Source of the DNA: Brevundimonas sp. PAMC22021
Lineage (GTDB): Bacteria; Pseudomonadota; Alphaproteobacteria; Caulobacterales; Caulobacteraceae
DNA length: 64,000 nucleotides
Direction: 5' to 3'
Assembly: GCF_019443405.1 (NCBI RefSeq)
Contig: NZ_CP080376.1
Span: 1,302,001-1,366,000, forward strand
Shown: piece after piece, positions 35,196 through 44,458 of the stretch
How the letters are laid out: each line of letters opens with the position of its first letter
Position numbering within the stretch: position 1 is the first letter of the stretch
Made by a program: the position numbers and the translations under genes
Notes under the pieces: model-generated
What the model was told of the DNA's origin: nothing
What the model saw: the letters and a program-made list of their open reading frames with translations, nothing else
Databases searched by the model: none

Positions 35196-36698
35196 TCAGC
35201 GCATCGTCGGAATGACGAATGAGCTGTCGGCGTGTTCCAGCGCACTGTCGGGCCAGCGCGCCGTCACGGTCTTGGTCTTGGTCCAGAAGCGGACGCCCTC
35301 CATGCCGTGCTGGTTGATGTCGCCGAACGCGGACCGCTTCCAGCCGCCGAAGGTGTGATAGGCCACCGGCACCGGGATCGGCACATTGATGCCGACCATG
35401 CCGACGTTGACACGGGCGGCGAAATCGCGCGCCGCGCGGCCGTTCTGGGTGAAGATGGCGACGCCGTTGCCGTACTGATGCTGTGACGGCAGGGCCAGCG
35501 CCTCTTCGAAGCTTTCGGCGCGCACGATCTGCAGCACGGGGCCGAAGATCTCCTCGCGGTAGCTTTCCATCTCGGGCGTCACCCGGTCGAACAGCGACGG
35601 GCCGATGAAATAGCCCTTCTCATGCCCCTGCAGGCTGAAATCTCGGCCATCAACGACCAGTTCGGCGCCTTCCTCGACGCCCTTGCCGATCCACCCCAGC
35701 ACCCGTTCCTTGTGCGCCTGGGTCACGACCGGCCCGTAGTGAGCCTCGGCGTCGGTCGAGACGCCGACCTTCAGACGCGGGATCTCGTCCACCAGGCGCT
35801 CGCGCAGTTCGTCGGCCGTGCGCTGGCCCACCGGCACGACGACGGGCAGGGCCATGCAGCGTTCGCCGGCCGAGCCGAAGGCCGCGCCGCTCAGGTCCTT
35901 GACCACCTGGTCCATGTCGGCGTCAGGCAGGACGATGCCGTGGTTCTTGGCCCCGCCCATGGCCTGCACGCGCTTATGGTTGGCCGCACCGGTCTGATAG
36001 ACATAGTGGGCGATATCGGACGAGCCGACGAAGCTGACGGCGTGCACCAGCGGATGGGTCAGGATGGCGTCCACCGCCGTCTTGTCGCCGTGCACCACGT
36101 TCAGAACGCCGTTCGGCGCGCCGGCCTCCAGCATCAGCTCGGCCAGCCGCACCGGCACGGACGGGTCTCGCTCCGACGGCTTCAGCACAAAGGTGTTGCC
36201 GACCGCGATGGCCACGCCGAACATCCACATCGGGATCATGGCGGGGAAGTTGAACGGGGTGATGCCGGCCACCACGCCCAGCGGCTGGCGCATGGAGTAG
36301 ACGTCGATGCCGGGTCCGGCGCCTTGGGTGTATTCGCCCTTCAGCGCGTGCGGGATGCCGCAGGCGAACTCGATGACCTCAAGCCCGCGCTGGATGTCGC
36401 CCTTGGAGTCGGCGATGACCTTGCCGTGCTCGCCCGACAGCATCTCGGCAAGCTCGTTCATGTTCGCCTCGACCAGGCGCTTGAACTCGAACATCACCCG
36501 CGCGCGACGCTGCGGATTGGTCGAGGCCCAGCCTTCGAAAGCGTTCTGCGCCGCCTGCACGGCGCGATCGACCTCGCCCGCGCTGGCCAGCTGCACCCGG
36601 GCCTGAACCTCGCCGCTGTTGGGGTCGAACACGTCGGAAAACCGGCCGCTTGAGCCGTCGAAGGCCGAGCCGTCGATGAAGTGGCGGATGTCTCGCAT
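35196..36698 (-). CDS. mmsA: Methylmalonate-semialdehyde dehydrogenase (CoA-acylating)
   Basis: It converts methylmalonate semialdehyde to propionyl-CoA, with CO2 loss, the last step of the valine branch. The 500-residue ALDH-fold protein has the MMSDH-specific TPFNFPAMIPMWMFG, SFVGSSDIAHYVY, MGGAKNHGIVLPDAD and the active cysteine in GERCMALP, all diagnostic. It is the first gene of the valine cluster; the 276 bases upstream separate it from the divergent ABC ATPase gene and likely hold its promoter. Confidence 0.96.
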   Translation of the reverse strand: MRDIRHFIDGSAFDGSSGRFSDVFDPNSGEVQARVQLASAGEVDRAVQAAQNAFEGWASTNPQRRARVMFEFKRLVEANMNELAEMLSGEHGKVIADSKGDIQRGLEVIEFACGIPHALKGEYTQGAGPGIDVYSMRQPLGVVAGITPFNFPAMIPMWMFGVAIAVGNTFVLKPSERDPSVPVRLAELMLEAGAPNGVLNVVHGDKTAVDAILTHPLVHAVSFVGSSDIAHYVYQTGAANHKRVQAMGGAKNHGIVLPDADMDQVVKDLSGAAFGSAGERCMALPVVVPVGQRTADELRERLVDEIPRLKVGVSTDAEAHYGPVVTQAHKERVLGWIGKGVEEGAELVVDGRDFSLQGHEKGYFIGPSLFDRVTPEMESYREEIFGPVLQIVRAESFEEALALPSQHQYGNGVAIFTQNGRAARDFAARVNVGMVGINVPIPVPVAYHTFGGWKRSAFGDINQHGMEGVRFWTKTKTVTARWPDSALEHADSSFVIPTMR

Positions 36699-36929
36699 GA
36701 AAGCGTTTCCTTATGTCCCGGTTTCCGGTGGTTCCGCCGACCATAGCGGCATCCGCCGCCCTCGCCCATTTCAAAGACGACCGGCAAATGGGTCGAACGC
36801 GCAAGTTTCGGTCGGACATCCGACTTTTGGCGATCAGCCACGACCCCGTATCGACACCTTGGCTGCTCGCGCGCGCCGATCCCGCCAGGACGGGCGTCCC
36901 TTGGCGGCGGAGCCGACTTGTCCGACGAA

Positions 36930-36943
36930 TGTAACCGCTTACA
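36930..36943. promoter_or_regulatory. LacI-type operator upstream of the ABC ATPase gene
   Basis: TGTAACCGCTTACA is a near-perfect palindrome differing at one base from the perfect TGTAACCGGTTACA upstream of the lacI gene at 50105. It lies 31 bases before ATG 36975. The central CG and 5-base flanks are typical of LacI-family operators. It suggests the ATPase is under the locus A regulator. Confidence 0.65.
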
Positions 36944-36974
36944 GTGCCGCCATCTCAGCGCGGGTGACACTCAG

Positions 36975-38066
<1,092 letters not shown>

Positions 38067-38093
38067 AGCATCTCCTCCTTGCCGCGCAGCGGC

Positions 38094-38220
38094 GGGGAGG
38101 TGGATCGGCGGCGACAGCCGGCGAGACGGAGGGGCTTCTGTGCGTCTGACGGGTGACCCCTCCGTCACGAGGCTCCGCCTCGCGCCACCTCCCCATCTGC
38201 GATGGGGAGGTGGATCGGCG
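38094..38220. repeat. Complex repeat between convergent genes
   Basis: GGGGAGGTGGATCGGCG occurs twice as a direct repeat (38094-38110 and 38204-38220). Between them ACGGAGGGG (38126-38134) pairs with CCCCTCCGT (38157-38165). CACCTCCCCA (38186-38195) pairs with TGGGGAGGTG (38203-38212) as a strong hairpin. The block fills the space between the convergent ATPase and glycosidase genes, whose stop abuts it. It could act as a bidirectional terminator. Similar elements recur in Caulobacterales genomes as I remember them, which needs a search. Confidence 0.65.
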
Positions 38221-41200
38221 CTATCTAAGCACCACCCGCTTGCTGCCCGCCGGGATCGCCAGTTCGTCTCCCCTCCATGCCGCGGCACGGCCGTCGATGC
38301 GAACCGACCTCGGCCGCCCTTCGCCTTCCGGCCAGCGCAGAACGAAGCCGCCCGGCGGGGTCGCCTCGCCGGCGAAATCCAGTCGATAGTCGCGCCCCAC
38401 CTTGCGCAGCCGATAGGTCAGCTCCCCGTAGGGCGTCCTCAGCCCCGCCACGCCGACGCCCTCCGTCGTCTCGAACCAACGCACCGGCACGCCGGCCGCC
38501 AGCACCATGGCGCCGTCGTCGCGCTCATAGGCGAACAGGTCCAGCGCCGAGCGGATGTAGTCCGAGCTGATCCAGGCGTGCGGCATGTCGCCGATGAAGC
38601 GAGGCTCGCGCAGGTCTCTGCCCACCACCTCGGCCCAGCCGTTCCAGGCGCGCGGCCGAACGTCGGCGAAGTAGAACTCCAGCGCCCGCCACGCCTCCTC
38701 GCGCCGACCCAGCCGCACCATGGCGCTGACGTTTCTCAGCTCATAGGGGGTGTAGTCGCGCCACGGCTGACGGTTTTCCTGACGCGCGGTGAAGTTCGCC
38801 CACCACTTGTCGAAGGTGCCGTTCAGCAGGTCCTGCGGCAGCTCCTCCTGCAGGCCGCCGGGCGACAGGCCGATGGTGGTCGAGGTCGCGTCGAAGTCGC
38901 CCCGGTCCGCCGCGCCCGCGATCCAGTCGATGTTATGGAACGCGGCCGTGGCCGTGATGGAAGCCAGGATGTCTGTCTTGAACTGCTGCTCGGAAGCGCC
39001 GATGCGCCGTGCAGCTTCGACGTCGCCCAGCGTCTCCGCGATGAAGACCGCATCGCGATAGCCGCGCAGGCCCCAGAAGTCGTCCCAATAGGAATAGGCC
39101 GCCTTGTCGGAATAGCCCTCATGGCTGATCGTCGGCGGCAGCAGCCCGTAGAGATGGCGCGTCTCCGGCGACTGGAACTCGGCCGTGCGAGTCGATGCCC
39201 GCAGCTCGTCCATGTAGCGGATCGCGCCCTGCACCTGGGGCCAGACTTGGCGCAGCAGCTCGATGTCGCCGCCGTAGCGATAGGCCTCGGCCGCCAGGAA
39301 AACGAACTCGCCGTGGCTGTCGTTCTCCGGCACCGGATCGGCGCCCCGTGCATCGACGCAGCACGGGACCTTGCCGTTGGCGAACAGATAGGGCGCGTAC
39401 CAGCGCAGATAGTCTTCCGACAGGTCCGACAGCCCCAGCCGGTTCAACCCTTCGGCCATCATGGCGCCGTCGCGGATCCAGGAGCGATTGTAGGACCGCG
39501 TACCGGGCTGCAGGATCGGCCCCTGACGGCTCATCAGCATGTGAGCCAGCGAGGATTTCAGAACGTCCTCGACCCGCTGCCCCTCCGGCGGCAGGATCAG
39601 GTCAACGCGATCTATCCGCGCGCGCCAAGCGGCGGCGACGCGATCACGCACCGTGTCCAGCGCGGCCTCGATGCTGCCGCTCGTCGGCAGGTCGGCCGAC
39701 GCCTGGCCCAGGGGCGAGACCCAGCCGAAGGTGCGGCTTTCGCCCGGCTGCAGCGTCACCTCGAACGTGGCGGCTGCGGCGGGAAGGCCTGTCGGGTCCT
39801 CGATCGACGCCGAGGCCGGCCGAGCCGAGGCCAGCAGCGATTGCGGATCGGCGCCGGCGTCAAAGCTCGAGACGACCACCTGGCTGGGCGCGCTCAGCAT
39901 TCGCACTCGCGAGTCCTCGCCGAGGCTCAGGGTCGATCCGTCCCAGCCGATCCCCGGCAGCGGGCTGGCCCCGCCCGGCACCGCCAGGAACTGTACCGGC
40001 CCGTTGACCTGCATCGGCCGGCCCATCAACGCCAGGGTCAAGGCAATCGGCCGTGGCGAGGTGTTGGTCAGGACATAGCGACCATAAAGCTGGGCGGTCC
40101 CGAGCGCTCCATCCGCCATGGCGGTGACGTCCAGCGTCCAGTCGTCGTGGCTCCACCTGACGCTCGGGATCGGCAGATCATCCTCGAGAAGCGACGGCGC
40201 GATCTGGACGTCCGCCCAGGTGACCAGCCGGCCGTTGTCGATCACGAAAGGCTCCATGCTCGGCCCGCCGCGACGCAGTTCGATCGCTCCGTCCTCGCTG
40301 ATCAGGCCGCTTTCGCCGCCGCCGTCCACGCCGACCAGCGTCCAGTAGGGCTGCTCTCCGAAGAAGCCACGGGGATAGAGACCCCGCCTGTTCTCCTCGG
40401 CCACGGCCTCGAGAAAGGCGGTGTGGTCCTCGCCAAAGCTCAGCGGCTCGATCTCGAGCTCGTTCAAGGCGAAGGCGGTGGGAGCGGTCACGCCGAGCCG
40501 CTGTCCCGCTCCCGCCTGGCCCGAGACATCCGAGGCGGCGACCAGGGCGCGGGGCTCGAGCCGCAGCCAGCGGGCCGAGGCTTCGGGGGTGCGCAACCAG
40601 TCGACGCCGCCGTTGCTGCCGGCAACGGACGCCAGCGCTCGCCATGTCTCCCCGTCCGACGACGCGCTGATGCGGTAGTCGGAAGCCGCGCCGCGTTCGG
40701 CCCAGCGCAAGGTCAGGCCTCCGAACTCCCGCTCGTAGCCCAGGTCCAGCGTCAGGGCCGGAGCGTCGTCTGCCTGAGCCGTCCACGCGGTCGTCAAGTT
40801 CAGATCCACGGAAAGAGGCGCGGTGGATGATGCGGCGCCGTCGGTGGCGATCGGCTGCGGCGGCACGGCGGGATCCACGGGCAGCGGCCGCAGGGTCAGT
40901 TGGTCGATCTCGATCGCGCCTCTTCCGCTCTCGGCCGCGACCACCACGAACTCGACCCGCTCGGCGCGCCGCAGGATCGTCTCCGGGCTCGGCCCCCAGG
41001 CCTTTGACACCTGGCGGCGGCGAATGGTGAAGCGGGTCCAGCCGTCCGGCGCATCGTAGCGTGTGGTCTGCTTCCACCAGACGTTCTCGGCCTCGGCGTC
41101 CGTGAACTTGACCTCAAAGGTGTTGGCCGGCCCCTCCCCGCGCACCCAGAAGCTGACCTCGTAGTTGTCGGGCAGATCAAACGCCAACGCTCGGCTGGCG

Positions 41201-41418
41201 ACCGCATAGCCGGCCTTGCCGGTGAAGTCGTAGTCGAGGCGGATCGCACGCCCCTCCCGCCCCTCGACTGACGACAGGCGCGAGACGATGTCGGTCGAGG
41301 CGCTGGCCTCCCACCTTTCGGCGTCGTTCATGTCGTCCAGCACGCGCGCGTCCTGCTGCGCGACGGCGGTGGTCGCAAAGACGAGCGTCGCCGCCGTGGC
41401 GAGAAGAAGGGCGCGCAT
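38221..41418 (-). CDS. Large secreted six-hairpin glycosidase-like protein with N-terminal carbohydrate-binding-like domains
   Basis: The 1065-residue precursor has a Sec signal (cleavage near ATTAVAQ, residue 21). Next come a jelly-roll-like domain (about 25-195) and a discoidin-type domain (about 195-330; LSVDLNLTTAWTAQ, LTLDLGYEREFGGLTLRW). After a central beta-rich region, an (alpha/alpha)6-barrel-like part starts near 600, with SYNRSWIRDGAMM near 645 and ENDSHGEFVFLAAEAYRYGG near 700. These recall GH15/GH63-like six-hairpin enzymes, but I cannot place it in a CAZy family. It is the last gene of locus A, 18 bases after the permease, so it probably trims oligosaccharides from the locus substrate. 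Confidence 0.7.
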   Translation of the reverse strand: MRALLLATAATLVFATTAVAQQDARVLDDMNDAERWEASASTDIVSRLSSVEGREGRAIRLDYDFTGKAGYAVASRALAFDLPDNYEVSFWVRGEGPANTFEVKFTDAEAENVWWKQTTRYDAPDGWTRFTIRRRQVSKAWGPSPETILRRAERVEFVVVAAESGRGAIEIDQLTLRPLPVDPAVPPQPIATDGAASSTAPLSVDLNLTTAWTAQADDAPALTLDLGYEREFGGLTLRWAERGAASDYRISASSDGETWRALASVAGSNGGVDWLRTPEASARWLRLEPRALVAASDVSGQAGAGQRLGVTAPTAFALNELEIEPLSFGEDHTAFLEAVAEENRRGLYPRGFFGEQPYWTLVGVDGGGESGLISEDGAIELRRGGPSMEPFVIDNGRLVTWADVQIAPSLLEDDLPIPSVRWSHDDWTLDVTAMADGALGTAQLYGRYVLTNTSPRPIALTLALMGRPMQVNGPVQFLAVPGGASPLPGIGWDGSTLSLGEDSRVRMLSAPSQVVVSSFDAGADPQSLLASARPASASIEDPTGLPAAAATFEVTLQPGESRTFGWVSPLGQASADLPTSGSIEAALDTVRDRVAAAWRARIDRVDLILPPEGQRVEDVLKSSLAHMLMSRQGPILQPGTRSYNRSWIRDGAMMAEGLNRLGLSDLSEDYLRWYAPYLFANGKVPCCVDARGADPVPENDSHGEFVFLAAEAYRYGGDIELLRQVWPQVQGAIRYMDELRASTRTAEFQSPETRHLYGLLPPTISHEGYSDKAAYSYWDDFWGLRGYRDAVFIAETLGDVEAARRIGASEQQFKTDILASITATAAFHNIDWIAGAADRGDFDATSTTIGLSPGGLQEELPQDLLNGTFDKWWANFTARQENRQPWRDYTPYELRNVSAMVRLGRREEAWRALEFYFADVRPRAWNGWAEVVGRDLREPRFIGDMPHAWISSDYIRSALDLFAYERDDGAMVLAAGVPVRWFETTEGVGVAGLRTPYGELTYRLRKVGRDYRLDFAGEATPPGGFVLRWPEGEGRPRSVRIDGRAAAWRGDELAIPAGSKRVVLR

Positions 41419-41436
41419 GGCGGTCTCCGTAGAAGC

Positions 41437-42252
41437 TCAGCCCTTCACGCTGCCCGCGAGCATGCCGCGGATGTAGTAGCGTTGCAGGGCCAGAAAGAGG
41501 ATCAGGACGGGCGCGACCGTGACCACCGCACCCGCCATCATCAGCTCCACATCCTGCACGTGCTCGCGTGACAGGGCGGCTAGAGCGACCGGCAGGGTGT
41601 AGTTCGACTGGTCCGTCAGCACGATCAACGGCCACAGGAAATCGTTCCAGCTGCCCAGGAACACGAACAGGCCCAGGGTCACCACGATAGGCTGAAGTGT
41701 CGGCAGCACCACGCGGCGGAAGATCTGTCCCTCCGAGGCGCCGTCCACGCGAGCGGCTTCCAGCATCTCGTCGGGAATGCTGAGCGCATACTGGCGCACC
41801 AGGAAAAGCCCAAAGATCGACGCCAGCCAGGGCACCAGCGCCCCCGCATGGGTGTTCACCAGCCCCATGCTCTTCAGCATCAGGAACAGCGGCAGGGTCC
41901 CGATCTGGGCCGGCACCACCAGCGCCGCCACCAGCACCTGAAACAGCCGTTCGCGTCCCCTGAACCGCAGCTTGGCGAAGGCGTAGCCAGCCGGAACCGT
42001 GAACAGCAGCGCCAGGACCGTCGCCAGCGTCGCTAGGAGCACGCTGTTCAGCACATAGCGCCCCATGCCCTGGTTGAGGAACAAGTCCTGGTAGTGCTCA
42101 AGCGTGAAGCGCGAGGGGACCAGCGGCGGCGGAAAGGTCGCGGCTTCGCCCGTCGGCATGAAGCTGACGGACAGCATCCAGAGCAGCGGGAACAGCACGA
42201 TCAGGGCGATGATCGCGACCGCGAGGTTGAGCAGGATCGTTCTGGCCTTCAT
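41437..42252 (-). CDS. Sugar ABC transporter permease (MalG/UgpE-like)
   Basis: The 271-residue inner-membrane protein has six hydrophobic segments and the EAA coupling loop (DEMLEAARVDGASEGQIFRRVVLPTLQP), which contacts the ATPase. ATG 42252 overlaps the preceding permease stop by 4 bases. With its partner it forms the membrane channel of a type I carbohydrate importer. Confidence 0.93.
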   Translation of the reverse strand: MKARTILLNLAVAIIALIVLFPLLWMLSVSFMPTGEAATFPPPLVPSRFTLEHYQDLFLNQGMGRYVLNSVLLATLATVLALLFTVPAGYAFAKLRFRGRERLFQVLVAALVVPAQIGTLPLFLMLKSMGLVNTHAGALVPWLASIFGLFLVRQYALSIPDEMLEAARVDGASEGQIFRRVVLPTLQPIVVTLGLFVFLGSWNDFLWPLIVLTDQSNYTLPVALAALSREHVQDVELMMAGAVVTVAPVLILFLALQRYYIRGMLAGSVKG

Positions 42253-43187
42253 CGGCCGCGCTCCATCCGCCGGGCGACCGCCAGCTGCACCAGCGTCACC
42301 GCCAGGATGCACAGGAACAGCACAAAGGCGACGGCGGAGGCGGAGCCGAGGTTCCACCATTTGAAGCCCTCTTCGTACATGAAGTAGAGCACCGTCACCG
42401 TGCTTTGGGCCGGCCCGCCCTGCGTCATCACATAAGGCTCGGCGAACAGCTGGAAGAAGCCGGCGACGGAGATGATCGAGACCAGCAGCATGGTCGGGCC
42501 GATCGCCGGCAACGTCACATGCCGGAACCGGCCCCACGGTCCCGCGCCGTCGATCTTGGCCGCCTCGTAAAGGTCGTCAGGCACGGTCTGCAGCACGGCC
42601 AGGAAGATCAGCATGTTGTAGCCAAAGATCTTCCACACAACGAACATCAGGATCGCCGGGATCGAGGTCGACGGCTGACCGAGCCAGTCCACAGCGGGCA
42701 GGCCCACCCCGTCCAGCGCCCAGTTGATCACGCCGTAACGGGTATGCAGCAGGTAGCGCCACACCACCGCCGTGGCGACCAGGGTGGTGACATAGGGCGC
42801 AAAGAACATCACCCGCCAGATCGGTCGCCACTTCACCATCCGATCGTTCAGGATCACCGCCGCCAGCAGCGACGCCGCGATCGACAGCGGCACGCCCAGC
42901 ACGCTGAACCAGAGCGTGTTCCTCATCGCGCCCCAGAACAGCGGATTGGTCAGCAGTCGCTCATAATTCTGCGCGCCCACGAAACGCAGGTTGCCGAGAT
43001 CGGCCAGCGCATAGATGTCGAAATCGGTCAGGCTGAGCAAAAGCGCCGCGATCACCGGCAGCGCGAAGAACAGGCCGATCGCGATCATGGCCGGCGCGAT
43101 GAACCCCCAGGCCGCACGCTCGCGGCGCGTGCGTCCGGCCTGCGTCCGGCGGATCGGCGTGGTGGGAACCGGCGCGGTCAGGGTCAT
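42249..43187 (-). CDS. Sugar ABC transporter permease (MalF/UgpA-like)
   Basis: The 312-residue partner permease has a basic N-terminus, six hydrophobic segments and the EAA loop DDLYEAAKIDGAGPWGRFRHVTLP. ATG 43187 lies within the stop of the binding protein gene (ATGA, 4-base overlap). The upstream portion of the same open frame overlaps the binding-protein gene and is not coding. Confidence 0.93.
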   Translation of the reverse strand: MTLTAPVPTTPIRRTQAGRTRRERAAWGFIAPAMIAIGLFFALPVIAALLLSLTDFDIYALADLGNLRFVGAQNYERLLTNPLFWGAMRNTLWFSVLGVPLSIAASLLAAVILNDRMVKWRPIWRVMFFAPYVTTLVATAVVWRYLLHTRYGVINWALDGVGLPAVDWLGQPSTSIPAILMFVVWKIFGYNMLIFLAVLQTVPDDLYEAAKIDGAGPWGRFRHVTLPAIGPTMLLVSIISVAGFFQLFAEPYVMTQGGPAQSTVTVLYFMYEEGFKWWNLGSASAVAFVLFLCILAVTLVQLAVARRMERGR

Positions 43188-44458
43188 GCCGCCCTCCCCG
43201 TCTCCAGCATCCAGCGGCGCTTCTCCAGCAAACGATCGGCGCGGCGGTCGATTTCGCGTCCCGCGGCCTCGGGCGTGTATTCGCCCCGCACCATGCGCTC
43301 GGCCACGATCTGCATCTCGGTGACGATCCGCTCCCACTCGGGCACCTTGGGCACGGCCTTGGCGCGGCCGAGTTGCCCCTGGAACGGCGTCAGCATAGCG
43401 TCGCCCGCGATCGCCGGCGTGTTCCAGGCGCTCTGGCGCGCCGGCAGGTCGCCGACCAGGGTGTTGAACCGCTGCTGCACGGCCGGCTCCGACAGATGGC
43501 GCACCAAGGCCCAGGCCGCCTCCTGATGCGGAGAGGAGCGGAACACAGCCAGGCTGGAGCCGCCCGGCGCCGAGGCGCCCAGCCCCTGCGGCCCCGGCAC
43601 GCCGGCGGTCGCCCAATTCGGCTGGAAGCTCTCGGGCAGGCGCGAGCGGAAGTCGCCCACGCTCCACGGCCCGGAAAAGTAGAAGCTGAACCAGCCGCGC
43701 GCGAATTCGGTCCAGACGTTCGATATCTGCGTCGACGACGCCAGCGGCGCCAACCCCTCGTCGAACAGGCTCTTGTAGAAGGCGAGCGCCGAGACGAAGC
43801 CGGGGCTGGAGAAGTTTCCGCGCGTGTCGCGGTCGCGCAGCATCGGCTCCGACTGCTGAAGGCCGAAGGTCAGAAGCTGCTCGAACTCGTTCAGCGGCAA
43901 CAGGATCGCATAGGCGTCGCCGCCCGCGACCCGCTTCACCGCGTGCATCGACCGCTTCCACTCGGCCCAGGTCTGCGGCGGCGCCTCGAACCCCGCGCGG
44001 CGCAGCAGGTCGGTGCGGTAGAAGATCAGCCGGGTGTCCACATACCACGGCGTCGTCATGGCCCGGCCGCCGATGCGGTTGGTGTCCAGCACCGCCGGAA
44101 ACTGGTCGGTCAGCAGGTCGCCTGCGGCGGGCGGCGTCGGCGACAAGGCTCCGATGGCGGTCAGTTCCGCGACCCAGGTGTTGCCGATCTGGCTGACGTC
44201 CGGCAGCGACGACCCGGCATAGGCCGTCAGCAGCTTTTCATGCGCGGCGGTCCAGGGGATGGCCTGCACCTCCACCCGCACGCCGGGGTTTCGGCGCTCG
44301 AACTCGGGCATCAGGTTCGGAACCTGGCCGCCTTCGTTGCCCATGGCCCAGAAGCGCAGGCGGGTCTCGCCCGCCGGTCTCGGCGCGCACGCCGTCGCCG
44401 CGCCCGCCGCCATCAGGCCAAGCGCGTGACGACGATGCGGGCGCGCTGCACCCGTCAC
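43184..44458 (-). CDS. Extracellular sugar-binding lipoprotein of the ABC importer
   Basis: This substrate-capturing component of cluster B/UgpB type has 424 residues. GTG 44458 lies inside the upstream glucanase stop (GTGA). The signal ends with the lipobox ATAC (near residue 24), so the protein is tethered. The mature part shows the family patterns LMPEFERRNPGVRVEVQAI, PDVSQIGNTWVAEL, and GPWSVGDFRSRLPESF. The ligand is not readable, but the glucanase upstream suggests gluco-oligosaccharides. Confidence 0.92.
   Translation of the reverse strand: MTGAARPHRRHALGLMAAGAATACAPRPAGETRLRFWAMGNEGGQVPNLMPEFERRNPGVRVEVQAIPWTAAHEKLLTAYAGSSLPDVSQIGNTWVAELTAIGALSPTPPAAGDLLTDQFPAVLDTNRIGGRAMTTPWYVDTRLIFYRTDLLRRAGFEAPPQTWAEWKRSMHAVKRVAGGDAYAILLPLNEFEQLLTFGLQQSEPMLRDRDTRGNFSSPGFVSALAFYKSLFDEGLAPLASSTQISNVWTEFARGWFSFYFSGPWSVGDFRSRLPESFQPNWATAGVPGPQGLGASAPGGSSLAVFRSSPHQEAAWALVRHLSEPAVQQRFNTLVGDLPARQSAWNTPAIAGDAMLTPFQGQLGRAKAVPKVPEWERIVTEMQIVAERMVRGEYTPEAAGREIDRRADRLLEKRRWMLETGRAA

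Noticed and set aside
36918..36974. TTG start extending the ABC ATPase
   Set aside because: It would place the palindromic operator inside the coding region, and family similarity begins at ATG 36975.
38140..40830. An 896-residue open frame on the plus strand
   Set aside because: It is antisense to the large glycosidase-like gene, which has a signal peptide and domain motifs.
42253..42537. Upstream extension of the MalG-like permease frame
   Set aside because: It runs inside the MalF-like permease gene in another frame. The 4-base ATGA overlap at 42249-42252 gives the expected start.
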